Below, piece after piece: positions 1 to 7,633 of a DNA stretch of 9,501 nucleotides (the first letter of the stretch is position 1; every line of letters starts with the position of its first letter). Below the pieces are notes generated by a model. The model was given only the letters and a program-made list of their open reading frames with translations, ran no database searches and was not told where the DNA came from. This DNA is from an uncultured Chromatiales bacterium (GTDB taxonomy: Bacteria; Pseudomonadota; Gammaproteobacteria; Steroidobacterales; GCA-2729495), in contig CAJXQV010000034.1 of assembly GCA_913058165.1 (NCBI GenBank), positions 1 through 9,501 on the forward strand. The letters run 5' to 3'. Position numbers and translations under genes: made by a program.

Positions 1-620
1 CCCACCGTGTTCAGAAATTTCACTGAAGCCATTTCCAGACTATCGATAATTTCAGTGGTCTTAGTCTGCAAAACGGCATGCATCAGCAGCAATGGAATAG
101 CGACGATCAAACCAAATGCGGTTGTATTCATGGCAACCGAAATACTGGCAGAAAGCAGATCAGCCTTCTCCGCAGGGTTTGCACCGGAAACGGCCGTAAA
201 GGCACGAATCAAACCAATAATGGTTCCGAGCAGTCCAAGCAACGTGGCGATGTTGGCAAAGGTCGCAAGATAATGTGTGCGCTTCTCCAACTGCGGCATA
301 ACTTCCATCAAGCTTTCTTCCATCGACCTCTCGATGTCATCCCGTCGACGTGCAGTTTTAATCCGGTTCAGGCCGTAAGTTAGAATCGTACCCAGTGCTG
401 ACTTTGACTCACTGGTTATTGCTTCCGCTTCAACGTACTCACCATCCTTAATGAAAGGGGTCACTTCCTTCCACAAAGCGTTACTTCTGGTCTGAGTCGT
501 TGAGAGATACATATACCGCTCAACGGCTATTGCCAGTCCTGCAGCCAGAACCAGAATAACCGGGTACATAAAGAACCCGCCGTTCTGGAAAAAGCCGACG
601 ATGCTGCTGTAAATTTCCAT
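1..620 (-). CDS. MotA/TolQ/ExbB proton channel family protein (3' end cut by window edge)
   Basis: I translated this frame by hand from an ATG at 620. It stays open for 206 codons to the window edge, so the C-terminus is missing. A strong ribosome site, AGGAGG at 636-631, lies 10 bases upstream and fixes the start. There are three hydrophobic segments: about residues 16-35, 118-140 and 161-185. The second carries the family signature NIATLLGLLGTIIGLIRAF (123-141) and the third SVAMNTTAFGLIVAIPLLL (161-179), with the Thr and small residues that line the proton path in ExbB and TolQ. The cytoplasmic loop between TM1 and TM2 is of ordinary length. Family members form inner-membrane pentamers that, with an ExbD/TolR partner, turn proton flow into mechanical work on periplasmic proteins. 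It follows the TPR genes by 29 bases, so its load is probably the TPR assembly. ExbD and TonB-like genes would be expected next, off the left edge. The ExbB, TolQ and AglR-type subgroups cannot be separated by eye. Confidence 0.93.
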   Translation of the reverse strand, partial: MEIYSSIVGFFQNGGFFMYPVILVLAAGLAIAVERYMYLSTTQTRSNALWKEVTPFIKDGEYVEAEAITSESKSALGTILTYGLNRIKTARRRDDIERSMEESLMEVMPQLEKRTHYLATFANIATLLGLLGTIIGLIRAFTAVSGANPAEKADLLSASISVAMNTTAFGLIVAIPLLLMHAVLQTKTTEIIDSLEMASVKFLNTV

Positions 621-649
621 GGCCCTAAAGCCTCCTTTCCGTAAAAATC

Positions 650-1000
650 TTAATTTGTTGCGCCATCCGTTACCGGAGATATGGACAATTGCCCATAATA
701 GTCTACATGTCTAAGAAACACGTCACGGTCTACGGGTGCGAGCACTTGATCGAGCAGACTGTTCATCGCGCGGCCATCTAAATCACCTGGCCCGGCACTC
801 TGCCATGGCACAATATAAAGGACCTTCGGCAGCTCTGCATTACCCTTAATAACTGTAGACCCGAGCTCAAGCTTATCAACCTGCCGACTCGCCGGCTTCG
901 CTTCAGTGGTCTCTGCTCGCGCAGCCTCTTGAGCCTGTGCGAGCGGCAGTAAGCCACACGCCACACAAACCAATATGGCTAATAATCGATGCATCATCAT
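650..1000 (-). CDS. Small secreted protein of unknown function, TPR/ExbB-cluster type
   Basis: This is a 116-residue protein with a signal peptide at residues 1-23: Arg5, a hydrophobic stretch, then AQA before the likely cleavage site. The mature protein is about 93 residues. After a short Ala/Glu/Lys-rich linker it has a compact part (about 44-103) with the motifs LPKVLYIVPW (57-66), PGDLDGR (71-77) and APVDRDVF (88-95). I recall similar small proteins beside TPR and ExbB genes in other Gammaproteobacteria, but know no function for them. Three ATG codons occur in a row. The first, at 1000, overlaps the stop of the upstream lipoprotein gene as ATGA and lies 10 bases from AGGAG at 1015-1011, so it is preferred. 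No membrane anchor is seen beyond the signal peptide. Being next to the channel subunit suggests a periplasmic accessory factor; that is inference. Confidence 0.85.
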   Translation of the reverse strand: MMMHRLLAILVCVACGLLPLAQAQEAARAETTEAKPASRQVDKLELGSTVIKGNAELPKVLYIVPWQSAGPGDLDGRAMNSLLDQVLAPVDRDVFLRHVDYYGQLSISPVTDGATN

Positions 1001-1614
1001 TGCTTAAGCTCTCCTGCATCAGCACTGGCCGTGCGACGCTGCAGATCTGCTATCCAGCGATCCAGCGCCGCCGTATCCGCATCTGCCGGCAACCTGTCGC
1101 GATACTGCTGATAATAAACCAGCGCGACCTGAGGTTGCTGCAGATATAAATCGTTCAAAACACCGAGATTCAGATACGCCAAGGCGTAATCTGGGTTAGC
1201 GGCAATAGCGGCACGATATGCGGTATCAGCGGATTCAAATTGACCCTGCTCACGGTAAATAATGCCCAACTGATTGTAGGCTGGAGCATAGCTCGGTTCA
1301 ACGAGCATTGCGGTCTCTAGCGTCGCTATGGCGGCATCCGCCTGATCAGTGCGTAACTGTAATTTCGCCAGGTTCAGGTAGGCTGCCGAATAATCGGGAT
1401 ACTCAATAATAAATGCTTCGAACGCAGCAATAGCGGGACCGTCTTTACCGTTGCGCATTTCATCTAAGGCTTGCTGATAGCTGCGCAGCACCGCTGGAGG
1501 AACATTCGGGCTGGCATCCGCTGCCTTAGAAGTGTCTCGCTGCAACCCACTGCACCCACTCATTATGGCAAGTGCTAGCGCTATACATACACTGTTAATC
1601 AGTAAGCGAAGCAT
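997..1614 (-). CDS. TPR-repeat lipoprotein
   Basis: This is a 205-residue protein. Residues 1-20 form a lipoprotein signal peptide ending in a lipobox-like IMSGC with Cys21 as the lipidated residue; Met at -3 is less usual than Leu. After a short polar linker come about four TPR motifs: 42-74 (weak), 75-108, 109-142 and 143-176. The two central ones match the 34-residue TPR pattern well, with Ala, Leu, Gly, Tyr and Pro at the usual places. A charged tail follows. TPR lipoproteins of this size usually act as membrane-tethered scaffolds that bind partner proteins. The ATG at 1614 has AAAGGA at 1629-1624, 9 bases upstream. The gene starts 20 bases inside the end of the 938-aa TPR gene and its stop overlaps the next start, so translation is probably coupled on both sides. 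An outer-membrane location is likely because no Asp follows the Cys, but is not shown. Confidence 0.9.
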   Translation of the reverse strand: MLRLLINSVCIALALAIMSGCSGLQRDTSKAADASPNVPPAVLRSYQQALDEMRNGKDGPAIAAFEAFIIEYPDYSAAYLNLAKLQLRTDQADAAIATLETAMLVEPSYAPAYNQLGIIYREQGQFESADTAYRAAIAANPDYALAYLNLGVLNDLYLQQPQVALVYYQQYRDRLPADADTAALDRWIADLQRRTASADAGELKQ

Positions 1615-4411
1615 AGCTCTCAGTCCTTTCTGATCTGGAGTAACGCCCGGGCATCAACTCGGCTAAGCGAGCATAGCTGCCTTTAACCGCCTGGTCATAT
1701 ACACCGTTAGCAGCGCGCTGCACATTTACCTCATAAATCTCGATAGCCTGTTCTTCGAACGGAAATGCCTGTTCTTCGAGCAAAATATCGTACTGCTCCA
1801 GTTCATCATTATTCAGGCCAGGCGGTTTCTCTGAGGTCATCAGGTCCTTACTCAATTGATAATAGATTTCTGCAACCTGATAAGTGGCAACTGTCGTGAC
1901 CTCAGCAACACCATATACTGCAGCAGCGTTATACGCATCAAGCGCCTCTTCCATACGGGCTTTCTTAACTTTCATGCTCGCCTGCAAGGGGGCATTGAGT
2001 TTGACCAATTCAAAACGTTCCCAGTAGGGTTCGGCCAATTCAAGTGAAGCCTTTGCCGCCAGATACCGGCTGCGGTCACTGCGCTGACTGCCAGCCGCAG
2101 CATCTTCGGCAATAATCTCCCTCAACACCGCATCTCGCCCTGCACCATCGTGCAACTGCAATTCAATATTCGACAAGCGGAAACGAGCCTCCAACGATTC
2201 ACTCATCGGTTCAGGAAACTCATTCACAAACTGGCGGTAAGTGCGCTTGGCTGCGGAAAGCTGATTGTTATTCTGATACAACTCCGCTGCCTGCCACAGT
2301 GATTCGCGCCGCGTTTCAGCGCTCAAGTCAGCATTTGCTGACAAACTTTCAAACTCAGCTGCCGCAGCCAACAACATTCCTGCCTGCAAATAGGAATACG
2401 CCATTTTCTGTGATACTTCGTTGCTAAACGAATGCTCCGGATACTGGTCGCGGAACTGCTGCAATATCAAAATCGATTCTGACCAGCGTTCACTAACAAT
2501 CAATAAGGTTGCTGCATCAAACACTGCGACAGGCTTAATATCAGAGCTGTCAGCAATACGCAGATAATCAGCTACCGCCAAATCGACATCGCCCGCGAGC
2601 TGTGCGGCCTCGGCCTGACGGAAAATTGAAGCCGCAATTCGCTCCTGCACCTCAAGACGTTCTTCATCAGAAATATCGTAGCTGGCCAACTTCAAATAGG
2701 CTTGCTCGGCATACGCGTATGAACCCTGATCAAAGCGCGCCAATGCGACCACCCGCCAAGATACCGACTGAAATTCATTGCTTGCCATTGGCTTCCTGCT
2801 CAATAGCTCGCGGGCAACAATACTGGCTGCAGTAAATCGACCACGTTCAAACAGCTGCTCTGAGACGGCCACGAGCAACGCACTCGACTCGGGATTATCT
2901 GGATACTTATTGGTAAAATATAGGTCGTCCATGATCTGCTGTTCATCCCAGGACGCCTGCTCTTCAACAGGTAAAGTATCGCGATACATACGGGCCGCCA
3001 GAATTGAGGCAAAGCCTGCCTCGGCGGCCTTCGGGAAACCGGGATAGTCATACGCTGCAGCCTGATATGCAGCAATTGCAGCTTTCGGCTGAGCTGATTC
3101 AGTCAGCACCTCACCAAGCAGGAAGATGCGTTCAACCACCTCAGGGTCTTCCGGAAAGTGATCAATGTAAGTGCGATACCACAATGCTGCTGCCACATAA
3201 GCTTCTGCATCATTACCCTGCTGAGCTCTGGAATGTTGATACTGTGCGAGATCACTGAGGTTTACCTTTAACTCGGCAATAACCTCAGGCCGGGCTTCCG
3301 GCTGCCAGTGAGCCCAGTAGTCTGCAGTAAGACCATAGGTGCCGACATAGGCCATCTTGCTCTCAAGCACCAGACTGGGAAAGCCAGCGGTGCGATACGC
3401 GGCAATAGCCAGACTTTGAAATACAGGTGCCTCATAGTGCGCAGGGTAATCGATAGCAAACGCCTCATATACACTCGCCGCATCGATGTAACGCTCTTTC
3501 TCCAGATACAACTCTGCCAGCCCCTGATACAAAAAGTACGCATATCCCGAACTATTGTGTGATGCCACATAACTGCGAATCGAATCCGGACCGTCTTCAT
3601 ACGAAAACGCAATGCTCATGACGCGCAGAGTGTCCTCAAACAATTCACGATCGGCACGCGATAGGTTCTCAATAACAGCTAACGTTTCCGCTTCAGAGTT
3701 ACCGCCAAGTTTCCGATCCATGAGTGTCAGGAACGATTCAATGCCTTCGGGATAGAAGCCCTGTTTAAAGCAACTCCACCCATGCTTGTACAACGATTGC
3801 TCGTAAAAACGGGAACTATCGCCCTGTGCTATTACAACGGTGTAAGCGGCCTCAGCGCCCGCATAATTCTTTTGGATAAATAGAATCTCACCACGCCGAA
3901 ATTGCGATTCGGCAATAAACTGGCTGTTTGGCCAGCGACGAACGAATTCGTTCAGAGTAATCAGCACGTTGTCCTGCTCACCCACATTTTCATACGCTTT
4001 GGACAGCTGATACAGCACCGCCTCCATGCCGTCATAATCAGGATACTGAACACGAATATCGTTATAGATACGAATAGCTGCCAACTGATCGACGTCGTTG
4101 TAAAGCGTTCCGCCGGAATCGACACTGCGCTCCTCAGCGATTTCCATATAAAGATCTGCCTGCCGCCGCATAGATTCGGCACGTAATACGGAGTCGTTAG
4201 TGCCTTCAGCCAGATAACTTTTGTAAGCATTCAGTTTCTTTGACGTAGACACCGGATCCGGGTCGGCGATACGCACTTCAGGCGCCTTGCCCGATAAACT
4301 TTTCAGTGTCGCCGGATCTTTTTTGCCGGGCCAGGCCGATGCGATGCCCGATACTAAAATCAAGAGGATCAGCAGCTTCGACGATGCAGGCATATGAAAA
4401 CGCGAACTCAC
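1595..4411 (-). CDS. Large secreted TPR-repeat protein (938 aa), putative TonB/Agl-like system component
   Basis: A Sec signal peptide (1-26, hydrophobic core KLLILLILVSGIASA) is followed by about 900 mostly helical residues full of TPR and Sel1-like helical pairs. Clear examples are around 128-160, 165-197 and 203-235, with recurring YPDY, WPNS and YPEH turn motifs. The C-terminus has an FPFEEQAIEIYEVNVQR segment and an AELMPGRY motif, which I recall from large TPR proteins beside ExbB/ExbD genes, including AglT-like proteins of Myxococcus; that link is from memory. The protein is probably a periplasmic scaffold joining an inner-membrane motor to the outer membrane. The start is GTG at 4411, overlapping the previous stop as GTGA, with GGAG at 4423-4420 eight bases upstream. 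The in-frame ATG at 4393 has no ribosome site and would shorten the signal peptide's n-region. No lipobox or catalytic motif is seen. The TPR call is firm; the role is inferred from context. Confidence 0.92.
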   Translation of the reverse strand: MSSRFHMPASSKLLILLILVSGIASAWPGKKDPATLKSLSGKAPEVRIADPDPVSTSKKLNAYKSYLAEGTNDSVLRAESMRRQADLYMEIAEERSVDSGGTLYNDVDQLAAIRIYNDIRVQYPDYDGMEAVLYQLSKAYENVGEQDNVLITLNEFVRRWPNSQFIAESQFRRGEILFIQKNYAGAEAAYTVVIAQGDSSRFYEQSLYKHGWSCFKQGFYPEGIESFLTLMDRKLGGNSEAETLAVIENLSRADRELFEDTLRVMSIAFSYEDGPDSIRSYVASHNSSGYAYFLYQGLAELYLEKERYIDAASVYEAFAIDYPAHYEAPVFQSLAIAAYRTAGFPSLVLESKMAYVGTYGLTADYWAHWQPEARPEVIAELKVNLSDLAQYQHSRAQQGNDAEAYVAAALWYRTYIDHFPEDPEVVERIFLLGEVLTESAQPKAAIAAYQAAAYDYPGFPKAAEAGFASILAARMYRDTLPVEEQASWDEQQIMDDLYFTNKYPDNPESSALLVAVSEQLFERGRFTAASIVARELLSRKPMASNEFQSVSWRVVALARFDQGSYAYAEQAYLKLASYDISDEERLEVQERIAASIFRQAEAAQLAGDVDLAVADYLRIADSSDIKPVAVFDAATLLIVSERWSESILILQQFRDQYPEHSFSNEVSQKMAYSYLQAGMLLAAAAEFESLSANADLSAETRRESLWQAAELYQNNNQLSAAKRTYRQFVNEFPEPMSESLEARFRLSNIELQLHDGAGRDAVLREIIAEDAAAGSQRSDRSRYLAAKASLELAEPYWERFELVKLNAPLQASMKVKKARMEEALDAYNAAAVYGVAEVTTVATYQVAEIYYQLSKDLMTSEKPPGLNNDELEQYDILLEEQAFPFEEQAIEIYEVNVQRAANGVYDQAVKGSYARLAELMPGRYSRSERTESYASLTD

Positions 4412-6303
4412 TCTGCAAGCTCCGTTGATGCGGCAACGCTATCAAAAATGGCTGCTTGGGCAAATCGAGCCTGTGCGCGATACTGCAATAGCCGCTCACG
4501 CTGATCCACCAATTCTTCTGCGGCAACCTCACCCAACTCGCTTATCTGCAATGCAGACACCACAGCAACCTCATCGATCAACTGCTCAACCTGCGGCGCC
4601 AGCATGCGTGCGCGCTCCGCATAGTCTTCTAACAAAAGAGGGGTTGCAGTTAACCGCTGAACCAATCGCGCACGCGTATTTTCAGAATCTGCAATAATCG
4701 TACCCAACTCTGATAACTGGCCCTGCTGCTGCCATAGCTGAAGCTTAAAGTCACTGTCCATATCCCATGACAATAAACCCTTAAAGAGCTGTAACTTCTC
4801 CTGCGCATCTGCACTCGCCATGGCCCATTCAGGAGAGTTTTCTAATGCATCAATACGCTGCAATACCGCCGACTCTTTTGCAGAAGCAAACACTGCAGAA
4901 CCGTAGCTATTTTCCGCTGCTGACACTGTCTCTGCAACGCCCTCATAAGTGCTGCGATGAGCAGCAATCTGCTCGGCATAAAGCCCATCAGGCAAGCGCT
5001 CCAATGCGATGGCATAGGCAGCCATTCGGGAATCTACGATATCGCCGTAAATGCCGAGACGCGCCTGCCAGTCACGCAAATGAGATGCCAGCATGAGCAG
5101 GTCGCGATAGTTACGCAGCCCTGTTTGAAACCGATTGCTCGCAATAACCTCGTACAAATAACGAGCCTCGGCAGTATCAGGTAATGAGCTCAGGCTCCAG
5201 CTGACACGACTGAAATCGGAAATGTCTTCGGTAAGTAACTGCTTCATCAGCTCGCCCTGACGCGCAACAACAATCGCCCGATCCAAGCGACCAATCTCGT
5301 CATCGTAAATTTGAATAGCCGCGGTATAGCTCTCAACCGCCTGCTGATTCGCACCCAGCTGTCGATAGGCATACGGAATAGCCAGCACTGATTCCTGGAA
5401 TGCCGGATCAATTGCCTGACGGTCACGCAATTCGAGCCATGGCACCAGCGCGCCTCGGTAGTTACCCTGAGCAGCCTCAGCCCAGCCATAGCCTAACAAT
5501 GCCGAATTCGAAAACGGGCCCGCCAAACGAATTCGTTCTAAAGCCACCTTCGCCTGCGCACCGTCTTCCTGACGCAACCAGACAAAGCCCAACGCAAGAT
5601 TCGCACGGTCACGCAAAGCCAGCATTTCTTCACTGGAGGCTTTTATAGTGCCTACTGCATCCAGATATACCGCTGCCTCATTGACCCGGTTCGCTTTTAC
5701 CAGAGCAACCCCGAGGTTGTATCGAGCGTAATTTCCCCAGTCGTCAACAGACTCCCAGGCATCAACTATTTGCTCTGCTTTACCCAGCTCGCCCAATTCC
5801 ATATAAGCCTGCGACAACAATGCGTCGCGCTCGGCGCTCTGGTGAGCAGCCAATTTGTCACCGGAATACCGCAATGCTTCCGCAGCCTCACTTGTGTAAC
5901 CGCGCTGAAATAGTACTTTGCCTAAAAAAAACCAAGCCCTGCCTCGAAGCTCTTGTTCAGCAAACACAGCCTTGCCATCTTCAACAAGAGTCGGCGCCAT
6001 GTCATTCCCGAGCAGTAATTCAAATATTTCTGCAGCATCGCTATGCAAGCCATACGACAGTAATAGGCCGCCACGGAGTAATTCGGCTTCGGTAGCGTGC
6101 TCATTTATGCGAGAAAAATGCTCTTCGACAAGCAATGTTGTTAAAGCAGAGAAATAGTCTTGTTTGTAATACTCATACAGCACCTGACCGTATGACAGAT
6201 CCTCGATAACCACACCAGCACGGGGTGTTACTTCCGCAGCGCACAGCTGCCCGCTGCCGATAATGGCGGCAACCAGCGATAGTTTGCGGGCCAGGCTGCG
6301 CAC
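4408..6303 (-). CDS. Secreted TPR-repeat protein (631 aa)
   Basis: Residues 1-23 are a signal peptide (RSLARK n-region, hydrophobic core, cleavage probably after CAA). Cys21 is not in a proper lipobox (GQLC), so the protein is predicted to be soluble in the periplasm or peripherally bound. The N-terminal half has degenerate TPR motifs, for example around 40-70, 75-100 and later YNLGVALVKANRVNEAAVYL and GYGWAEAAQGNYRGALVPWL. The last 180 or so residues are long Ala/Glu/Gln/Leu-rich helices with no clear TPR and may be coiled coil. The start is GTG at 6303, with GGGAG at 6317-6313, nine bases upstream and inside the end of the preceding gene. No other usable start lies nearby. The gene sits 6 bases after its neighbour and overlaps the next by GTGA. 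It probably pairs with the 938-aa TPR protein in a periplasmic complex. No enzyme motif is seen. Confidence 0.9.
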   Translation of the reverse strand: MRSLARKLSLVAAIIGSGQLCAAEVTPRAGVVIEDLSYGQVLYEYYKQDYFSALTTLLVEEHFSRINEHATEAELLRGGLLLSYGLHSDAAEIFELLLGNDMAPTLVEDGKAVFAEQELRGRAWFFLGKVLFQRGYTSEAAEALRYSGDKLAAHQSAERDALLSQAYMELGELGKAEQIVDAWESVDDWGNYARYNLGVALVKANRVNEAAVYLDAVGTIKASSEEMLALRDRANLALGFVWLRQEDGAQAKVALERIRLAGPFSNSALLGYGWAEAAQGNYRGALVPWLELRDRQAIDPAFQESVLAIPYAYRQLGANQQAVESYTAAIQIYDDEIGRLDRAIVVARQGELMKQLLTEDISDFSRVSWSLSSLPDTAEARYLYEVIASNRFQTGLRNYRDLLMLASHLRDWQARLGIYGDIVDSRMAAYAIALERLPDGLYAEQIAAHRSTYEGVAETVSAAENSYGSAVFASAKESAVLQRIDALENSPEWAMASADAQEKLQLFKGLLSWDMDSDFKLQLWQQQGQLSELGTIIADSENTRARLVQRLTATPLLLEDYAERARMLAPQVEQLIDEVAVVSALQISELGEVAAEELVDQRERLLQYRAQARFAQAAIFDSVAASTELAE

Positions 6304-6309
6304 CGAGGT

Positions 6310-6870
6310 TTACTCCCACTCCTTGATCACGAATTCCGGCTGTTGAGAACTGTCGCGGTCGGAAATTTTAAGTTCAACAAACTTTGCGCCCAGGCTTTTC
6401 TCGAAACCAAGGCTTGCGGCCCGACGATAATCACGCCCGGACGGTCCCTTGCCGGTAAATACTGCCACCAACTCATGCTCACCTGACTTCAAATTGCCAA
6501 TGTAAAAACGCTGTACACCACCGCGCAGCAACGCATCAGTTTCGCGGGGGGTATACAGGTAGCTACTCAACTCTTTGCCATCCAGCGTTACCTCAACTGA
6601 ATCAAGTTCAAAATACTTGCCCACGTCCATTGACAAAAACAACATCAGTTGGGTATTGGCCGGAAACAAAAGCTCCTCTTCCAATACAAACAATTCACGA
6701 TTCAGGTTTAACACCGAACGTTTAAGATCCTGGACCTGTTGGTCAACCGGCGCCGCAGCTTCTGCTTCGACTTCCTGAGCAAATCCCGCTATCACCAGAA
6801 TCACCATCAAAATTGATCCGATCGCCTGCTTACAAAACGAAGTCATTATATTCATTGCATCATCCATCAC
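6310..6870 (-). CDS. Secreted coiled-coil protein of unknown function
   Basis: This 186-residue protein has a hydrophobic signal segment at about residues 15-31, a likely cleavage site near EVEA|EA (about 36), and then a short predicted coiled coil (43-68, heptad-like Leu/Val spacing in VQDLKRSVLNLNRELFVLEE). A beta-rich domain covers 70-175. Within it, VEVTLDGKEL and GNLKSGEHELVAVFTG resemble a PEGA/Ig-like sandwich, and LLRGGVQRFYIG sits between them. I do not recognise a named family. The start is uncertain. GTG at 6870 overlaps the thioredoxin stop as GTGA, but ATG codons at 6867, 6855 and 6846 are also in frame and none has a strong ribosome site. The later starts would give a more normal signal-peptide length. 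It lies between the thioredoxin and the TPR genes, so it may be a periplasmic adaptor, or a substrate of the thioredoxin. It has no Cys after the signal region (only Cys13), which argues against disulfide exchange with it. Confidence 0.82.
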   Translation of the reverse strand: MMDDAMNIMTSFCKQAIGSILMVILVIAGFAQEVEAEAAAPVDQQVQDLKRSVLNLNRELFVLEEELLFPANTQLMLFLSMDVGKYFELDSVEVTLDGKELSSYLYTPRETDALLRGGVQRFYIGNLKSGEHELVAVFTGKGPSGRDYRRAASLGFEKSLGAKFVELKISDRDSSQQPEFVIKEWE

Positions 6871-7373
6871 TCAGCCAGCAAATTGGCGAGCTCATCTTTA
6901 TAAACTTTTTCATCACCGGCTTTATAGCCCTGATGCACGAAGCGCAGCTGCCCAAGTTGGTCAATAAGAAGGGTTACGGGTAAAGTCGGAAGGTCGTAGA
7001 GTTTGCTGACAGACTGGTCAGTGTCAAACATGACAGGAAAGCCAAGTTTCAGTGCCCGAAGGTCTTGCTCTACCTTCGCCCGATTATCGTCAACATTCAC
7101 GCTCAGCACCCGAACATCGCTTCCTGTTGTAGCCACAATACTGTTCAGCTGCAGCAACTCAGCACGACACGAACGACACCCGCTAGCCCAGAAGTTGAGC
7201 AATACAATCTCACCGCGATATTCACTCAAACGCAGATTAACGCCAGTATTGCTAGCCAACGCAAAATCGGGAGAGGGTTCGCCCACGGATGGCAAGCCGC
7301 TGTCAGCACGAAATGCCACAAGGGCCAGTGCAACCGCAAACATGCTCATCCATTTATTGACAGACAATGACAT
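6867..7373 (-). CDS. TlpA/ResA-like periplasmic thioredoxin with CRSC active site
   Basis: This 168-residue protein has an N-terminal hydrophobic signal or anchor (about 9-21) followed by a redoxin/AhpC-TSA-type thioredoxin fold. Visible elements are GEPSPDFAL (31-39), the strand IVLLNFWASGC leading into Cys66-Arg-Ser-Cys69, VLSVNVDD (89-96), and the cis-proline loop TLPVT with Pro132 followed by LLIDQLG. Both active-site cysteines are present, so it should be an active thiol-disulfide oxidoreductase of the TlpA/ResA/CcmG type. The motif is GCRSC, not the usual WCxPC, which should alter its redox potential. Relatives reduce cytochrome c apoproteins or copper-site cysteines in the periplasm; the target here is unknown. 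The ATG at 7373 gives a complete signal sequence, but no good ribosome site lies upstream. Internal ATGs at 7349 and 7343 are possible. It is the first gene of the packed operon, 260 bases after apbE. Confidence 0.93.
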   Translation of the reverse strand: MSLSVNKWMSMFAVALALVAFRADSGLPSVGEPSPDFALASNTGVNLRLSEYRGEIVLLNFWASGCRSCRAELLQLNSIVATTGSDVRVLSVNVDDNRAKVEQDLRALKLGFPVMFDTDQSVSKLYDLPTLPVTLLIDQLGQLRFVHQGYKAGDEKVYKDELANLLAE

Positions 7374-7533
7374 TGCGCAAACTCAAACCAATAGCAAAAG
7401 AAGACGAGAACCCATAACCCGTCGGATTAACACAAAGTATTCCGGGCGCCGAGCAATGCTAACAGGAACAGCGCATAAATCAGTAACAGTTTATCCCTAT
7501 AACTAAGGTCATCGCGCCAGCAACAACCCTTAT

Positions 7534-7576
7534 ATTTTATCCTGCTTACAGCACTTTCCTCGTGATCAAGGTCACG
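7534..7576 (-). promoter_or_regulatory. Candidate class II CRP/Vfr-dependent promoter for the tlpA-TPR-ExbB operon
   Basis: The palindrome CGTGATCAAGGTCACG at 7561-7576 matches the CRP core GTGA-N6-TCAC perfectly in both arms. On the minus strand, a TAAAAT hexamer (5 of 6 to TATAAT) lies at 7539-7534. The palindrome centre (7568.5) is exactly 32 bases from the hexamer centre (7536.5), which is the spacing of a class II site at -41.5. The predicted start is a G at 7527, giving a leader of about 154 bases before the thioredoxin ATG. No -35 hexamer is visible, as is usual for activator-dependent promoters. The call is motif- and geometry-based only, and the long leader is a caution. If right, the operon responds to cAMP through a CRP/Vfr-type regulator. 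Confidence 0.5.
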
Positions 7577-7623
7577 CTTTACCTGCTCAGGCCTCCGGCC
7601 AAGAGCAAGCTAAAGTCTTTTTT
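7577..7623 (+). terminator. Hairpin with T-run, intrinsic-terminator-like in the + direction
   Basis: Nested inverted repeats pair CTTTA (7577-7581) with TAAAG (7611-7615), TGCTC (7584-7588) with GAGCA (7603-7607), and GGCC (7590-7593) with GGCC (7597-7600) around a TCC loop. On the + strand the stem is followed by TCTTTTTT (7616-7623), the form of a Rho-independent terminator. On the minus strand, where apbE ends at 7634, the stem still forms but no T-run follows, so it would be a weak terminator for apbE at best. No + strand gene is visible for it to serve; it may block antisense transcription or protect the apbE mRNA 3' end. Confidence 0.45.
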
Positions 7624-7633
7624 CAGAATACTT

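Noticed and set aside
653..667. DGAT near the C-terminus of the 116-aa protein, resembling part of the ApbE acceptor motif.
   Set aside because: It lacks the Ser/Thr before GAT and the upstream Asp, and sits one residue from the C-terminus with no FMN-binding domain around it.
7003..7506. A 167-codon + strand open frame.
   Set aside because: It lies mostly antisense to the well-supported thioredoxin gene, has low-complexity Ser/Arg/Thr composition and shows no domain features. The same applies to the other + strand frames across the window.
7430..7609. A 60-codon open stretch on the minus strand in the apbE-tlpA gap, in the same frame as apbE, ending in a Leu-rich hydrophobic segment (KLLLIYALFLLALLGAR).
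   Set aside because: It has no ATG or GTG and only late TTG codons, two stop codons separate it from apbE, and it overlaps the hairpin and CRP-like site. It is most likely chance, though a decayed small membrane protein cannot be excluded.
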